This document shows, piece after piece, positions 22,214 to 33,889 of a stretch of DNA of 64,000 bases. How positions within the stretch are numbered: position 1 is the stretch's first letter; each line of letters opens with the position of its first letter. A program made the position numbers and the translations under genes. Source of the DNA: Effrenium voratum (lineage: Eukaryota; Sar; Dinophyceae; Suessiales; Symbiodiniaceae); contig CAUJNA010003829.1 in assembly GCA_963377175.1 (NCBI GenBank), positions 1 through 64,000 on the forward strand. The letters run 5' to 3'. The notes beneath the pieces were generated by a model. That model searched no databases and had not been told where the DNA came from. It saw only the letters and a program-made list of their open reading frames with translations.

Positions 22214-22915
22214 CCTCTGACATCGCCCTCCGTGACCGCCAACGCCTCCTCGAAGGCACAGGCGCCGTCCAGGACGCCGTCGTCCATCGCCGGGGCAAGA
22301 GATTGAGGCCGTCCAGGGACAAAGGCGTTCAGACTTGGACTGCGGGGACGCTATGACACAGCTGTTGCTGCAGAAGTGCCGGGGAAAACATATTCCTCTA
22401 GCATTGCTGCCAATCCAAATGGGGCAAACAAACGTAGCAGCAAGCGGCTACCATTGCGAATGCTCCTCTGGAGCAACGCATGTGAAATGGAAAGCCACTG
22501 CCTCTCCAAGGCTCACTGCTCAGCAGTTTTTGCTACCCTCTCCAGTTCCGACTGAAGCGGGTCTTTTTGAAAATCGCAGCGTTGAAGAAGAAGACTTCGT
22601 GGCCTGAGCCGGGTGGCTTGCGCACACTGATGTGGCGCAGACGCGGGTTTTAGCTTGTGACGTTTACATGTCAAGAGGCCGTCCGGCAAGTGACCGATCT
22701 TCACAGGCCAGCTCGTGGGTGCGCAGGGCACGCTCACTGGTTCGGTACACATGGCTCGAACCGCCGCCAAAATTTCCTATGGCAATTTCCCGGAAAGCTG
22801 GTCACTCACAGCGACGAGCACAAGGAAGATTCAACAGCAGGAGCCAAATTCTATGGATGTGCACTCTGTTACGTCTTCCATGCAACACTCCGGGCATGGA
22901 TCCAGCACTCTCGGC

Positions 22916-22934
22916 GTGGATCATGGGGGGGGTG
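22916..22934 (+). repeat. 19-mer of an inverted pair (partner at 19507-19525)
   Basis: GTGGATCATGGGGGGGGTG, followed by a (TA)n tract. Confidence 0.8.
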
Positions 22935-22937
22935 AGC

Positions 22938-22982
22938 ATATATATATATATATATATATATGTATGTTTGTATATATATATG
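22938..22982. repeat. (TA)n microsatellite
   Basis: About 11 TA units, then TGTATGTTTG and more TA units. It precedes the satellite province on the left. Confidence 0.95.
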
Positions 22983-23027
22983 AGGAGCGGACGAAACCCT
23001 TTACTTGGCCTTAGTACTTTTTTTAAC

Positions 23028-23059
23028 GTCATCGTTTTTGGGGGAGACCTCATCGTTTT
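23028..23059 (+). repeat. 32-bp direct repeat, left flank of satellite
   Basis: GTCATCGTTTTTGGGGGAGA and the following 12 bases are identical to 25824-25855. The satellite array lies exactly between the two copies. Confidence 0.9.
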
Positions 23060-23090
23060 ACAGTGTTTTCGAACTTTGGCAGATCCGGCT

Positions 23091-25790
23091 CCAAAATCGC
23101 AACTTTCTAGCACAAGTCTAGTACGCGAAGTACACTTCCGCAGCTCCAGCTCGAAATTCGCAACTTTGTAGTACAAGTCTAGTACGCGAAGTACACTTCC
23201 GCAGCTCCAGCCCGAAAATTGCGAAATACAATTCCGCAGCTCCAGCTCGAAAAGCGAAACTTGGCAGGCAGTACAAGTCTAATACGCGAAGTACACTTCC
23301 GCATCTCCAGCTCGAAAATCGCAACTGTGCAGTACAAGTCTAGTACGCGAAGTACACTTCCGCATCTCCAGCTCAAAAATCACAACTTTGTCGTGCAAGT
23401 CTAGTACGCGAAGTACACTTCCGCAGCTCCAGCTCGAAAATCGCAACTTCGTAGTACAAGTCTAGTACGCGAAGTACACTTCCGCATCTCCAGCTCGAAA
23501 ATCGCAACTTTGTAGTACAAGTCTAGTACGCGAAGTACACTTCCGCATCTCCAGCTCGAAAATCGCAACTTTGTAGTACAAGTCTAGTACGCGAAGTACA
23601 CTTCCGCACAGCTCGAAAATCGCAACGCAGTCTAGTCCAGCTCGAAAATCGCAACTTTGTGTCTAGTACACTTCCGCATCTCCAGCTCGAAATCGCAACT
23701 TTGTAGTACAAGTCTAGTACGCGAAGTACACTTCCGCATCTCCAGCTCGAAAATCGCTCAACTTTGTAGTACAAGTCTAGTACGCGAAGTACACTTCCGC
23801 ATCTCCAGCTCGAAAATCGCAACTTTGTAGTACAAGTCTAGTACGCGAAGTACACTTCCGCATCTCCAGCTCGAAATCGCAACTTTGTAGTACAAGTCTA
23901 GTACGCGAAGTACACTTCCGCAGCTCCAGCTCGAAAATCGCAACTTTGTAGTACAAGTCTAGTACGCGAAGTACACTTCCGCAGCTCCAGCTCGAAAATC
24001 GCAACTTTGTAGTACAAGTCTAGTACGCGAAGTACACTTCCGCATCTCCAGCTCGAAAATCGCAACTTTGTAGTACAAGTCTAGTACGCGAAGTACACTT
24101 CCGCATCTCCAGCTCGAAAATCGCAACTTTGTAGTACAAGTCTAGTACGCGAAGTACACTTCCGCAGCTCCAGCTCGAAAATCGCAACTTTGTAGTACAA
24201 GTCTAGTACGCGAAGTACACTTCCGCAGCTCCAGCTCGAAAATCGCAACTTTGTAGTACAAGTCTAGTACGCGAAGTACACTTCCGCATCTCCAGCTCGA
24301 AAATCGCAACTTTGTAGTACAAGTCTAGTACGCGAAGTACACTTCCGCATCTTCAGCTCGAAAATCGCAACTTTGTAGTACAAGTCTAGTACGCGAAGTA
24401 CACTTCCGCATCTCCAGCTCGAAAATCGCAACTTTGTAGTACAAGTCTAGTACACGAAGTACACTTCCGCATCTTCAGCTCGAAAATCGTAACTTTGTAG
24501 TACAAGTCTAGTACGCGAAGTACACTTCCGCAGCTCCAGCTCGAAAATCGCAACTTTGTAGTACAAGTCTAGTACGCGAAGTACACTTCCGCATCTCCAG
24601 CTCGAAAATCGCAACTTTGTAGTACAAGTCTAGTACGCGAAGTACACTTCCGCAGCTCCAGCTCGAAAATCGCAACTTTGTAGTACAAGTCTAGTACGCG
24701 AAGTACACTTCCGCAGCTCCAGCTCGAAAATCGCAACTTTGTAGTACAAGTCTAGTACGCGAAGTACACTTCCGCAGCTCCAGCTCGAAATCGCAACTTT
24801 GTAGTACAAGTCTAGTACGCGAAGTACACTTCCGCAGCTCCAGCTCGAAAATCGCAACTTTGTAGTACAAGTCTAGTACGCGAAGTACACTTCCGCAGCT
24901 CCAGCTCGAAAATCGCAACTTTGTAGTACAAGTCTAGTACGCGAAGTACACTTCCGCATCTCCAGCTCGAAAATCGCAACTTTGTAGTACAAGTCTAGTA
25001 CGCGAAGTACACTTCCGCAGCTCCAGCTCGAAAATCGCAACTTTGTAGTACAAGTCTAGTACGCGAAGTACACTTCCGCAGCTCCAGCTCGAAAATCGCA
25101 ACTTTGTAGTACAAGTCTAGTACGCGAAGTACACTTCCGCAGCTCCAGCTCGAAAATCGCAACTTTGTAGTACAAGTCTAGTACGCGAAGTACACTTCCG
25201 CAGCTCCAGCTCGAAAATCGCAACTTTGTAGTACAAGTCTAGTACGCGAAGTACACTTCCGCATCTCCAGCTCGAAAATCGCAACTTTGTAGTACAAGTC
25301 TAGTACACGAAGTACACTTCCGCATCTCCAGCTCGAAAATCGCAACTTTGTAGTACAAGTCTAGTACGCGAAGTACACTTCCGCAGCTCCAGCTCGAAAG
25401 TCGCAACTTTGTAGTACAAGTCTAGTACGCGAAGTACACTTCCGCAGCTCCAGCTCGAAAATCGCAACTTTGTAGTACAAGTCTAGTACGCGAAGTACAC
25501 TTCCGCATCTCCAGCTCGAAAATCGCAACTTTGTAGTACAAGTCTAGTACGCGAAGTACACTTCCGCCTCTGCAGCTCGAAAATCGCAACTTTGTAGTAC
25601 AAGTCTAGTACGCGAAGTACACTTCCGCAGCTCCAGCTCGAAATTCGCAACTTTGTAGTACAAGTCTAGTACGCGAAGAACACTTCCGCAGCTCCAGCTC
25701 GAAAATCGCAGCTTTGTAGTACAAGCCTAGGCTGTACGCGAAGTACACTTCCGCATCTCCAGCTCGAAAATCGCAACTTCTCAGTACAAG
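23091..25790. repeat. 61-bp satellite, about 44 tandem copies
   Basis: The unit is AAGTCTAGTACGCGAAGTAC followed by ACTTCCGCA(G/T)CTCCAGC and TCGAAAATCGCAACTTTGTA plus GTAC. Two main variants (CCGCAGCTCC and CCGCATCTCC) alternate irregularly. Units at both edges (23.1-23.75 kb and after 25.56 kb) carry more substitutions and indels than the centre, typical of arrays homogenised by unequal exchange. 61 is not a multiple of 3 and stops recur, so the short minus-strand frames are not genes. Confidence 0.97.
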
Positions 25791-25823
25791 TGTCGTATTT
25801 ACAGAGCCGTGTGTTCGTTAAGG

Positions 25824-25855
25824 GTCATCGTTTTTGGGGGAGACCTCATCGTTTT
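25824..25855 (+). repeat. 32-bp direct repeat, right flank of satellite
   Basis: Identical to 23028-23059 and in the same orientation. Confidence 0.9.
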
Positions 25856-25930
25856 CCATGGTTTTGGGATGTGTTACTCAAAAGCGTGCCCCGTCTTGAT
25901 AAAGTGGTCTACGCGTGTTTTGTCCGTGGC

Positions 25931-25985
25931 TCATATATATATATATGCAATATATATAAATGTATATATTTATTTAATTATCTAT
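25931..25985. repeat. (TA)n microsatellite
   Basis: TA-rich tract mirroring the one left of the satellite (22938-22982). Confidence 0.9.
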
Positions 25986-26040
25986 TCATTTATCCAGTGT
26001 TCCCTGGAAGCATCACGCGCCCAAAGCACGTGCAATTCAA

Positions 26041-26121
26041 AATGGCCGCGCTCGCTGACATGACAGGCAACTGCGATGTTTTCATTGAAAGCGGTCAAGA
26101 AGGACCTCTCACTGAACGTGG
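26041..26121 (+). CDS. Possible first exon of a plus-strand gene
   Basis: ATG in context CAAAATGG opens a protein-like frame (MAALADMTGNCDVFIESGQE) that reaches a donor-like GTGAGGT at 26122. The frame stays open to 26203. Following exons were not identified. If real it is one of very few plus-strand coding candidates in the window and would mark a strand switch next to the satellite. Confidence 0.3.
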
Positions 26122-26209
26122 TGAGGTGAAACTGAGGGACTTTTGCTTTGGCGTGCAAACGCATCAAACCCCGCCAGGTTCCGCACGCGGGCGGAGGACT
26201 TAGCCATGG

Positions 26210-27960
26210 GTTGGCCTCGCGCTTGCGCGCGCGCACTCGCCGCGTTTCTTAAAAACAAAACATACACGGGCCAGGAGCCGTGCGGAGATCGCAGAGAAAG
26301 GCACCTCAGGCTGTCAGGTCGCTGGCACTTTCTTGTCTCAAGATAGGAATCGGACCCGACCAAACGGGCAGTGTCAAAAAGAGACACAAACACACAAACA
26401 CGGATCGGCACGAGTCTATTTTCATCAGCGAGATCAAGCTGGGCCGGCCGCGGTAGCACCGGAGGCCAATGAGGACATGTCATCCTGCGTTTCGATGCGC
26501 GTTTTCTCGAGTGGCTTGGGCTCGAAGGGACGTCCTCACTCCCAGTTCAACATTTCCTGCTTGAAAGTCACAAGAGAAACTGCTTATCAAGCAACTCCCC
26601 CAGAACTGGTTCAACGACTGACGTTTGAACTGGCTCAGGGAAAGAAACATACAGCGTTTGCTCAGTGACCCTGGTAGCAAACGGGATCCTTTTCGAAGTT
26701 GACAACTTTCTGTGGGGAGACCAAAAGGGGTAAATGGAATGATGACACGTCACTAGGTACAGGGCCTGGCTCAAAACAACTCCAACTCCCGCCACCCCCG
26801 GCCGGATGCCGCAGTGGTGCACCGCCATCTTGCGCGAGCATCACCTCGCTCGAGCGAGAACGCAAAAACCGCCAGGTGGTTTGATCTCGCTTTGTGTAGT
26901 CAGAGGATTCGCCCCTGAAATGATGGCTTGCCCTTCGGTTTCCTCTTTAAAACCACAACAAAAGAACGGTACCGACTCCAGAAAGGACGAGCCACGTTTT
27001 GCTTCAAGGTTCCGTATCCCAGTTTCTCATGGAAGCCTGAAGGCTGAAACCATTTCTCTTCCATCGCTCATGCTAAGTGATTTGCCCTTGACTCGAGTTG
27101 AAGTCGTTCTCCTCTGGCAGCTGGGGCTTGAAAAGGAACAAGCAAGAACGGAGACAAAGAAACAAATGATGACGAATTCGACCACCCAGTACAGAGAAGC
27201 TCTTGGCCTTGTCAAGAAGACAACTCATTCAAGGGGACTGAGCACATGGTTTGATTGTTCGCCTTGGGATTTCCCCCTCTCCATGACCTCCCGAAATCAG
27301 CTGCAACCAATAACATTGTCAGCAGCGCAGCCGACTTGTATTTGCCATGCTTTGCCTTGACAGTCGCCACAAGCGGATCCTCCTGCATGCCAAAATAAGC
27401 TGTTGCTGTTCCCCACAGGACAATTCCCCACGGGACAACTAGAGAGTCTTTGCCATGAACGGCTGCATTGTCCAGAATCTCAAATTGACTTTGTGCAGGT
27501 TTTAAGTTTTAAGGAAAACCAAAAGGAAAACCACCATCTTTTCTGTTGGGTCCAACCTTAAAGAAGGTAGACCCAATTAACTGCTGGACTCTTCGATCCA
27601 TCGCCTTGGCTCACCCACACGCCGTGCCGGTGCCGTCACCGGAGCATCGCCAAGCCGGCAGTCAAGTGGCGTCAACGCGTTTGTATTTTTTTCCGAAGGC
27701 GTATTGAAACTCATACATTTGGGAATATATGGTGGTGTTTGCACCACAACTTAAATGCAGGTCTGTTCTGAAGTTCACTATCGATTTTGAAAACTCAATT
27801 CATCTGTGAGCATGTCAAATTTATTTCTTCATTGTTTTCTCGTATTGAGCTTTTAGCAGGCGTGAATAGGCTGACCTTGCGCATGCATAGCTTGGCAATC
27901 CCCAGTCACACCCCCAGGCTTTTGCCTTTTTTCCCCGCACGCATGTCACCAGGGGGTGGT
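26210..27960. other. No gene supported
   Basis: Several 60-180-aa frames exist (for example 26806-27360 plus) but none shows a domain, biased composition or splice-bounded exon. Copies of the dispersed ~60-bp repeat lie at about 26931-26960 and 27511-27560, suggesting intron or spacer sequence. Confidence 0.4.
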
Positions 27961-27965
27961 GCCGC

Positions 27966-29700
27966 CTAGTTCGATGGAAAGATGAAGACACCAGAAGAAA
28001 TGCTCACATGACAAAAGCAAGCCTGGCCTCTCCCCCAGCTGGGCTTCCATGACTTGTTCCAGTCTTCCTTTTCTGTCCATGGTTCCCACTTCTCCTCCTT
28101 CTTGTTCTCCCACTTCTCCTCCTTCTTCTCCCACTTCTCCTCTCTGTTGTCCTTGCTCCACGTATTCCACCGGTCTTTCGGGTCCTTCCACCCGGCCCAG
28201 CCGGAGCGCTCCGAACGCTTTGGCTCGCGCGGAGCGCGCTCCACGCGCCCGACCGGTGCGGGCTCGGCAGCTTCCGGCCAGCTTTGGGGCTCCTCCCAAG
28301 TGACCTTGGGGTTCTTCCAAGTGTTCCAGCCTTCCTTCCGCTCGCGGTCCGGCGCCTTAGCCAATCCACTCAGAAAGAAACGCTTGATTTGAAGAAAGGA
28401 ACAAATTTCGCGTAATGCATCCAAGGGTCGTTCCAAGACCAATTCTTCCCTCGCCAATCATTCGACCAATCCTTGCCTTTGAAGCCTCCCCCCTTTCCTT
28501 TCTCTTCACTGCTCTCCCATGTATCCTCCTTCCAATCAGATTTCTCCCAGCCTTCCTCCCAGCCTTCCTGGGCTCGATCCCTCTCCTTGCCCTTTTTACC
28601 CTTGGCTTGGCCTTTTTGGCCTTTCTTCCCCCGCTCTTTTCCTGTGGCCTTGCCCTCCTTGCCCTGCTTGCCCTCCTTGCCCTTCTTGCCCTTTTTGCCT
28701 TTGCCTTCGGCCGCATAATAAGAGAAGCTCATTGAAAGCTGTGGCGTGGGCTGTGGCATGAGGGCCTGTGCAGCGAAGTGAGATTGGCTGCGCATTTGCA
28801 TGCTGGCTGCTTCCTCTTCAGGCTCATCCTCCACTTCTTCCTCCTGCCAGTCCTCCTCTTCTTCGTCCTCGCCATCATCATCTTCCTCTTCTTCCTCCTC
28901 CCCTTCCTGTCCGGTTTCATCATCCTCGTCTTCCTCTTCCTCCCTTTCCTCCCTTTCCTCCCGTTCCTCCCTTTCCTCCCTTTCCTCCCTTTCCTCCCTT
29001 TCCTCCCTTTCCGCCCTCTGCTCTGCCCGTCCCCTCTCCGTCTCCCCTATTCTCTCCGCCCTTTCCTGCTTCTCTTCGTGCTCGTCCTCGCTGTCCTGCA
29101 CCACCTCCGCAACCGCAACCTCCGCCTCCGGCTCTGCCTCATTTGCCTCGCCGTCTTCGACACCAGCCTGCAGCATTCTCCAATCCCAAGCGCAGGGAGA
29201 CAGCTCTCCAGGCCTGGGCGAAGATGGATTCCAGGACCATGTTCGCCTGCTTCCAAACGAGAATTCGTCCCACACCTCAGTACCACCGGCCTGGTGCTGC
29301 GCCCAGTCATCCAAGGCCTCTTTCGGCTCAGAACATGGAGAGACCTCCAAAGGTCACAAACAACATGAGAGCGCGCACTCTCCCAGCGCCTCCCCACTGG
29401 GCGGCTCTGGAATCGCAACCTGCGGCTCGGGCGCCTGGCCAAAAGATGATGCAGTCTGAGCAAGCTGCCCAAGCTGCCCAAGCTTGGAAGAAGCTGCCTG
29501 AAAGAGAGGCACCGGCGGCACCTGGCCATGCCATTGACAAGACATAAAAGAGGTGGCAGTCCGTCGATCGTGTCCCCTTGATCTGCAATGTGCGCCGGCG
29601 TCACCGTCACCGGCTGCGCCGGAGTGGGAAATGACTGACAGGCAAAGCATGCAAGACGTGCGAGCTTGTGTTGCCGGTATTCTAGCTGCACCCTCCTCAT
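27966..29700 (-). CDS. Acidic / KGK / Trp-rich low-complexity protein, multi-exon
   Basis: Reading down the minus strand: an N-terminal segment (29700 to about 29570; QLEYRQHKLARLACFACQ), a segment about 29490-29370 (KLGQLGQLAQTASSFGQAPE), then a long open exon about 29330-28400. That exon contains a helical lead (PKEALDDWAQHQAGG), a Glu/Arg run built on the 9-bp unit GAAAGGGAG (EREEREEREE, plus 28930-29010), an Asp/Glu block, QALMPQPTPQLSMSF, a KGKKGKKGKEGKQ block, and a Trp-rich end (GWEEGWEKSDWKED). After a short probable intron (~28400-28350) a second Trp-rich exon follows (EEKWEKKEEKWENKKEEKW), ending at 27966. The family is not recognised. The mix of acidic, basic and Trp-repeat blocks suggests a disordered nuclear or RNA-granule protein; this is inference. 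Confidence 0.5.
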
Positions 29701-30849
29701 GATAAGATCCTTCTCTTTAGAAATTGGGCAAGAGTCCTGGGAAGATGGGTGGTGTTTGACGAGAACGGTGGATGAAGAGAATGCGGAACAACCGACTTGG
29801 GGTCATCCAGCAAGCTTGCCCCGTTCGGAAAAGTCACAGTTCGCTGTCGCAACCGCGTTTCTTGAATGCGGCTGAGGTGCCACTGGCTCCGGCGCCTCCT
29901 GACTCGCTCTGGAAGCAAGACACAAGTTTCAACTTCCGAATTGGCGCCGTTTTTCAGGGCTTCCTTTCAGTCCACAAAGTCTTTTGTCGGGTCCTTGGCT
30001 CCAAGCTCGTCCTGCACCGCCTAGCCAAGCCAACCCCGACTTGGTTTCCCTGGTGACTGCCGTGCTCAGAAAACCGAAAGGGACATATGTGCACCACATG
30101 GACCCACACCCGGAATATGTACCTCACTAACACGGGCGGAGCAAAAAGCACTCACACGCACTTTCACATGGGCTCCCCTCCAAGAAACAAACACACAACA
30201 ACCAACCAAAAAACATGTTCTCCGTGCACTCATGTTCGGGCCTGGGAAGGCGAAGACTGCACCGTGACGGCCTCGGCCTTGAGAGATCTTGAGCTGCACT
30301 CTTGGCTCTGGTTTGGTTTAGATAGGCCTCTCATTTATCCTCAAATGAGACCGGCAAACCCCAAACCGGCAATCCCCATGTCACCAACCTGGGGAAGCCA
30401 CTGGCTCGGGTGCCAAAGGTGGTGCCTTCGGCGCCTTCGGCGCCCAAAGCTCATCCTTTCCAGGTGTGTCAGGAACCTGGCAAAAGCTTCCGGGTTCGCC
30501 AGTCATTTCCTTCCATTTTCTCATGCTACAAGCTTAGGCCTTAACACAGTTTCTCTATTCAAAACAACCACTGGCAGTATACTGGACAGTATGCAGACAC
30601 ACCTGCCCCTGAACAGCACCGGGGAATCACACACAAGAGTTTAATCGGGCAAGCTTCAGAAAATCACCAGCGAGAGTTCCGTCATCTGGGGTCGGAAAAG
30701 AGATCAACAGGCTTGGTACGGAAGGATCAGCAACTGAGCTGTTGCAGCCCCTGCTGGATTTGTCAGGCCTGCACAGAGGGCTCCTGCGATCTGTGAGATC
30801 GAAAAGGAAACCACTGCATTGCCATTTCAAGGCGGCACTGCCACATCGT

Positions 30850-33619
30850 CTTGCCACGTTGCTAAATGTCCGCTCCTCTGGTAAGGAAGGCGCTGGCTCA
30901 GCGGCGGCCTGCACATGGGAATCTGCACAACGAGGCAATGAGCCCCTTTCGCAAAGCGCCAGGAGCCACATCTTGCGGATCTTCAGGCAGCAAGCAAAGA
31001 AACATGGCGCCTCCTTGGGAGGCTCGCTGATCTCCTGGGCAAGACTGAACTGGCCAACCTGCTCGCACTTGTAAAATCGGATCTGCTTTTGGAAACCTGA
31101 AAGGAAACCTGAAAGCTCAGAGCTTTTTGACCAACACAGAGACCATCTTCTCCCAAGGCATCCCAGTCCGTCGGCTCGTGCTCTGGGCTTGGCGCTTTCC
31201 TCGGGCCGATTCGCATGTCAGAATAGATGAATATATATGAATATGAGAAATATGATTAAATATGTCTTTAGACAGAATCGGAACCCCCAAACAACGCTTG
31301 ATGTTCTCTTCGTTTCCCTTTAAACCACCCACAAGATGGTACCCTGGTACCCTCAAAACGACACGCACACACATGCAAATGCTTAAGGTTCTCCGATGAC
31401 AAAAGAAGAATATGAAGAATTGTGCATCCTTGTTTGTCGTGATCCCTCGTATCTGCCGGGTGTCACCTTTGCAAAGTATGGAACCTCCACCAAGGGGGCC
31501 CTCAACACAAGCTTCGCTGGTTTGCGTTCCCAGAAAACCAGCGGGTTCGATCAAAGGGTTCATCATCTGGCACCACTTCTCAGTTCCAATGCAGGCTGGT
31601 GTCGGACGCACCTCTTCCGGCGCTCTGCGCTTCACCTGAAGCAACTCCCGGTCGGCATGGCGTGGCAAGTCCTACAAGCCGTTCGTACTTCCGATGCACC
31701 CGGTGCCTCGAAGTATGGGTAGCTATTCGCCAAGCATCGCCGGCGTTTGCGCGGCGGCTCCTAAAATGGCGGCAAGAGTCGACCAGCCCACCACTGTCCT
31801 TCCAGTCTTGCCAATATCCTCCTTACAGTTTCAAGACCTCGCAAAAGCACGTCAAGTCGAGGATGTTCTGCCCGAAAGCCCATCGCATCAGCATCAATGG
31901 CTCTTGAGCCTCTCCTGTATCGTTGGCTTGGCGCGCGGACGGAGGTAGAAAAACCTGGACATTGGCTTGCGTCAAACGTGTCATCGTGGCAATCATTGTC
32001 ACTGACGCAGGGCCTTTGCTGTAATTCAGTGTTTCGCTCAAGTGGGTGGTTTAAGAGGATCAGTGGATCATTCAATTGAAGATTCTCAAAATGGTGGGCC
32101 CCGTTTTCTCCTTGCCATTTTAGGACCCCCTGAGAAACACACACACACACACACACATTGCCGACACAAACGGCTTCAAGAGATGGGCTGAATCTCAGCC
32201 AGAGCACTCTGGATCATGCAGGAGGTAGTTGAGCACGGCATCCAAGGGGCCTCCATGCAGAGTCGAACGGCAACTCAGAGACTGCGCCTTTGGCCAATCT
32301 CTCGTTGAGTTGCTTCCCTCTCCTGGACATGACCCCATGGCCCGCACGGAAGCTCCAGCATTCCGGTCAAGCTACACAATGGACTGTTTTGGCAGTGGCG
32401 GACAGGCTCAGGCTCATTCATTCGGGAAGACTGAAAAGCTTGTCGAATCTCCGTCTTCAGCGGCAAAACACACAGATTTCTTTTCTTGGAACATGCGCGT
32501 GGGTGGCTGGTTGAACGGCAAATGTAAGGAGAAAGACGTGTCTCTGGGTGGGTTCTATGCCGTTATCTTTGATTTGGCTTGGCATGCCTTGACACAATCT
32601 AGGCACAGGCTTCAAGGCCGGTGCGGAAGCTGGAGAAAAAGCGCGCACAGCAGCATTGTGATGGCAGCTCGCACGATATAAAATGTGGGCGTATCTCAAA
32701 GTAGGGGAATCCTCACAATTTACGTTTTACCGTGAATTCCGTTTTAAGCCAACCCCAAGAAGGGATACCCTCAAAAAGATACGGCCATGTGGGCGTTTCT
32801 CTTTCAGAGCTCGGCTTTGGCTCTGTACCAGATCCACTCATTTCAGTGTCCCCGGCATGGGCCCGATGGGCATGAAGACTGAACTTCTGAACTGTACAAC
32901 TTGGTTTCCGGGTTTACCGGGTTCCTAGCTAGGGGCCGTGGCCAAAGTTTCTTTGACTCGGCTTTGCCGAGAAGCGAAAGAACTCGCATTCGATCTACAG
33001 AGCGCAGCGTCTGAGCTCAGAGGCCGGCAAAGGACAGGAGACGGCCTGCAAAAAACACGTTGTTTTTCCCGCAGGCCAAGTGGGTGCTTCTCCAATGGAT
33101 CCCTCGACAGTGGTTTTCCTATTGGTTTCCCTTCAAAAAAAAAACTTTTGGGCAGTCCCAAAAGGGCAGCGAGGCCGCCGAAGCCATGCCTGAAGGCCAC
33201 GGGAAGCATCCAGGAGGAGGATCCAGGCCTGAGGAACCAAGCATCTCCATGTACAAGACGCTCAAACGGGAAGGTTTAAACAAGAATGGCTTAAACGCGT
33301 ATTCTCTTTCGCTTGACGGCCCAAATTTTGGAGGGGCCAAAGCTGAAACGCCGCGGCGCCTCCTTGTCCGTGCGTGGGCTGCTCATGAGGGAGTTGTACA
33401 GCCTCGGGCGAGTATGTTATTGATATCATAAGAAATCTCTAAGGCTCCTTCGTCAATCGCATTTTGGGAGCAAAAAGCAGAGCCATGGAAGGACATTGGC
33501 CCACCGCAAATCACATCAACAACAACCCTGCGTGATTGCGGTATTGAAGGACTTCCGCGCTGCTTGATCAAAATGCGGAGAAGGTGCAGAAACCAACATC
33601 GCCCGGTGAGCTCGTCCAT
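30850..33619 (-). CDS. Exon series, unrecognised (part 1)
   Basis: Minus-strand exon-like segments in reading order: 33619-33410 (starts with ATG, MDELTGRCWFLHLLRILIKQ; contains VVVDVICGGPMSFHG), about 32650-32590 (AFSPASAPALKPVPRLCQG), about 31905-31780 (RLDVLLRGLETVRRILARLE), about 31650-31540 (ELLQVKRRAPEEVRPTPA), about 31205-31120 (PEHEPTDWDALGEDGLCV) and about 30920-30850 (AAAEPAPSLPEERTFS). The spacers carry copies of the dispersed repeat. Segments are short, GC-richer than the spacers and often preceded by AG. Grouping into one gene is arbitrary and no family is recognised. Confidence 0.3.
31309..31364 (+). repeat. Dispersed ~60-bp intron repeat, copy
   Basis: Pattern GTTTCCCTTTAAACCACC, then GGTACCCTCAAAACGACAC. 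Similar copies occur throughout 11-56 kb in both orientations. Confidence 0.65.
32138..32158. repeat. (CA)n microsatellite
   Basis: About ten CA units within non-coding sequence. Confidence 0.95.
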
Positions 33620-33889
33620 CTGTACACTATCCTGAGTCTACGTCGCCCGCTGGGCTCAAATCCACAAGCAAATGGAAGCAGAACATTCTAACCACATTAT
33701 TGTAAAATCCGAGGTCTTGTATCAAACTTGGCCGTTTGGATTGGTCGGGGTCGTTTCCCATTCACTCACAGCCAGTCCAAATCCACAAACCAATCCAAAC
33801 CACCCCTTCTTGGCAGTGTCTTTTCCTGGGGCACCCCCAATTTGGTTTCCCTATGCCAACCAAAGAAAACCTTCCAAAAATGAAACGCC

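Noticed and set aside
23118..24918. Repeated 60-75-aa minus frames (RKCTSRTRLVLQSC type)
   Set aside because: Products of the 61-bp satellite; the unit is not a multiple of 3 and stops recur regularly.
23091..25790. CRISPR-like regular spacing
   Set aside because: The whole 61-bp unit repeats without unique spacers, so it is a satellite.
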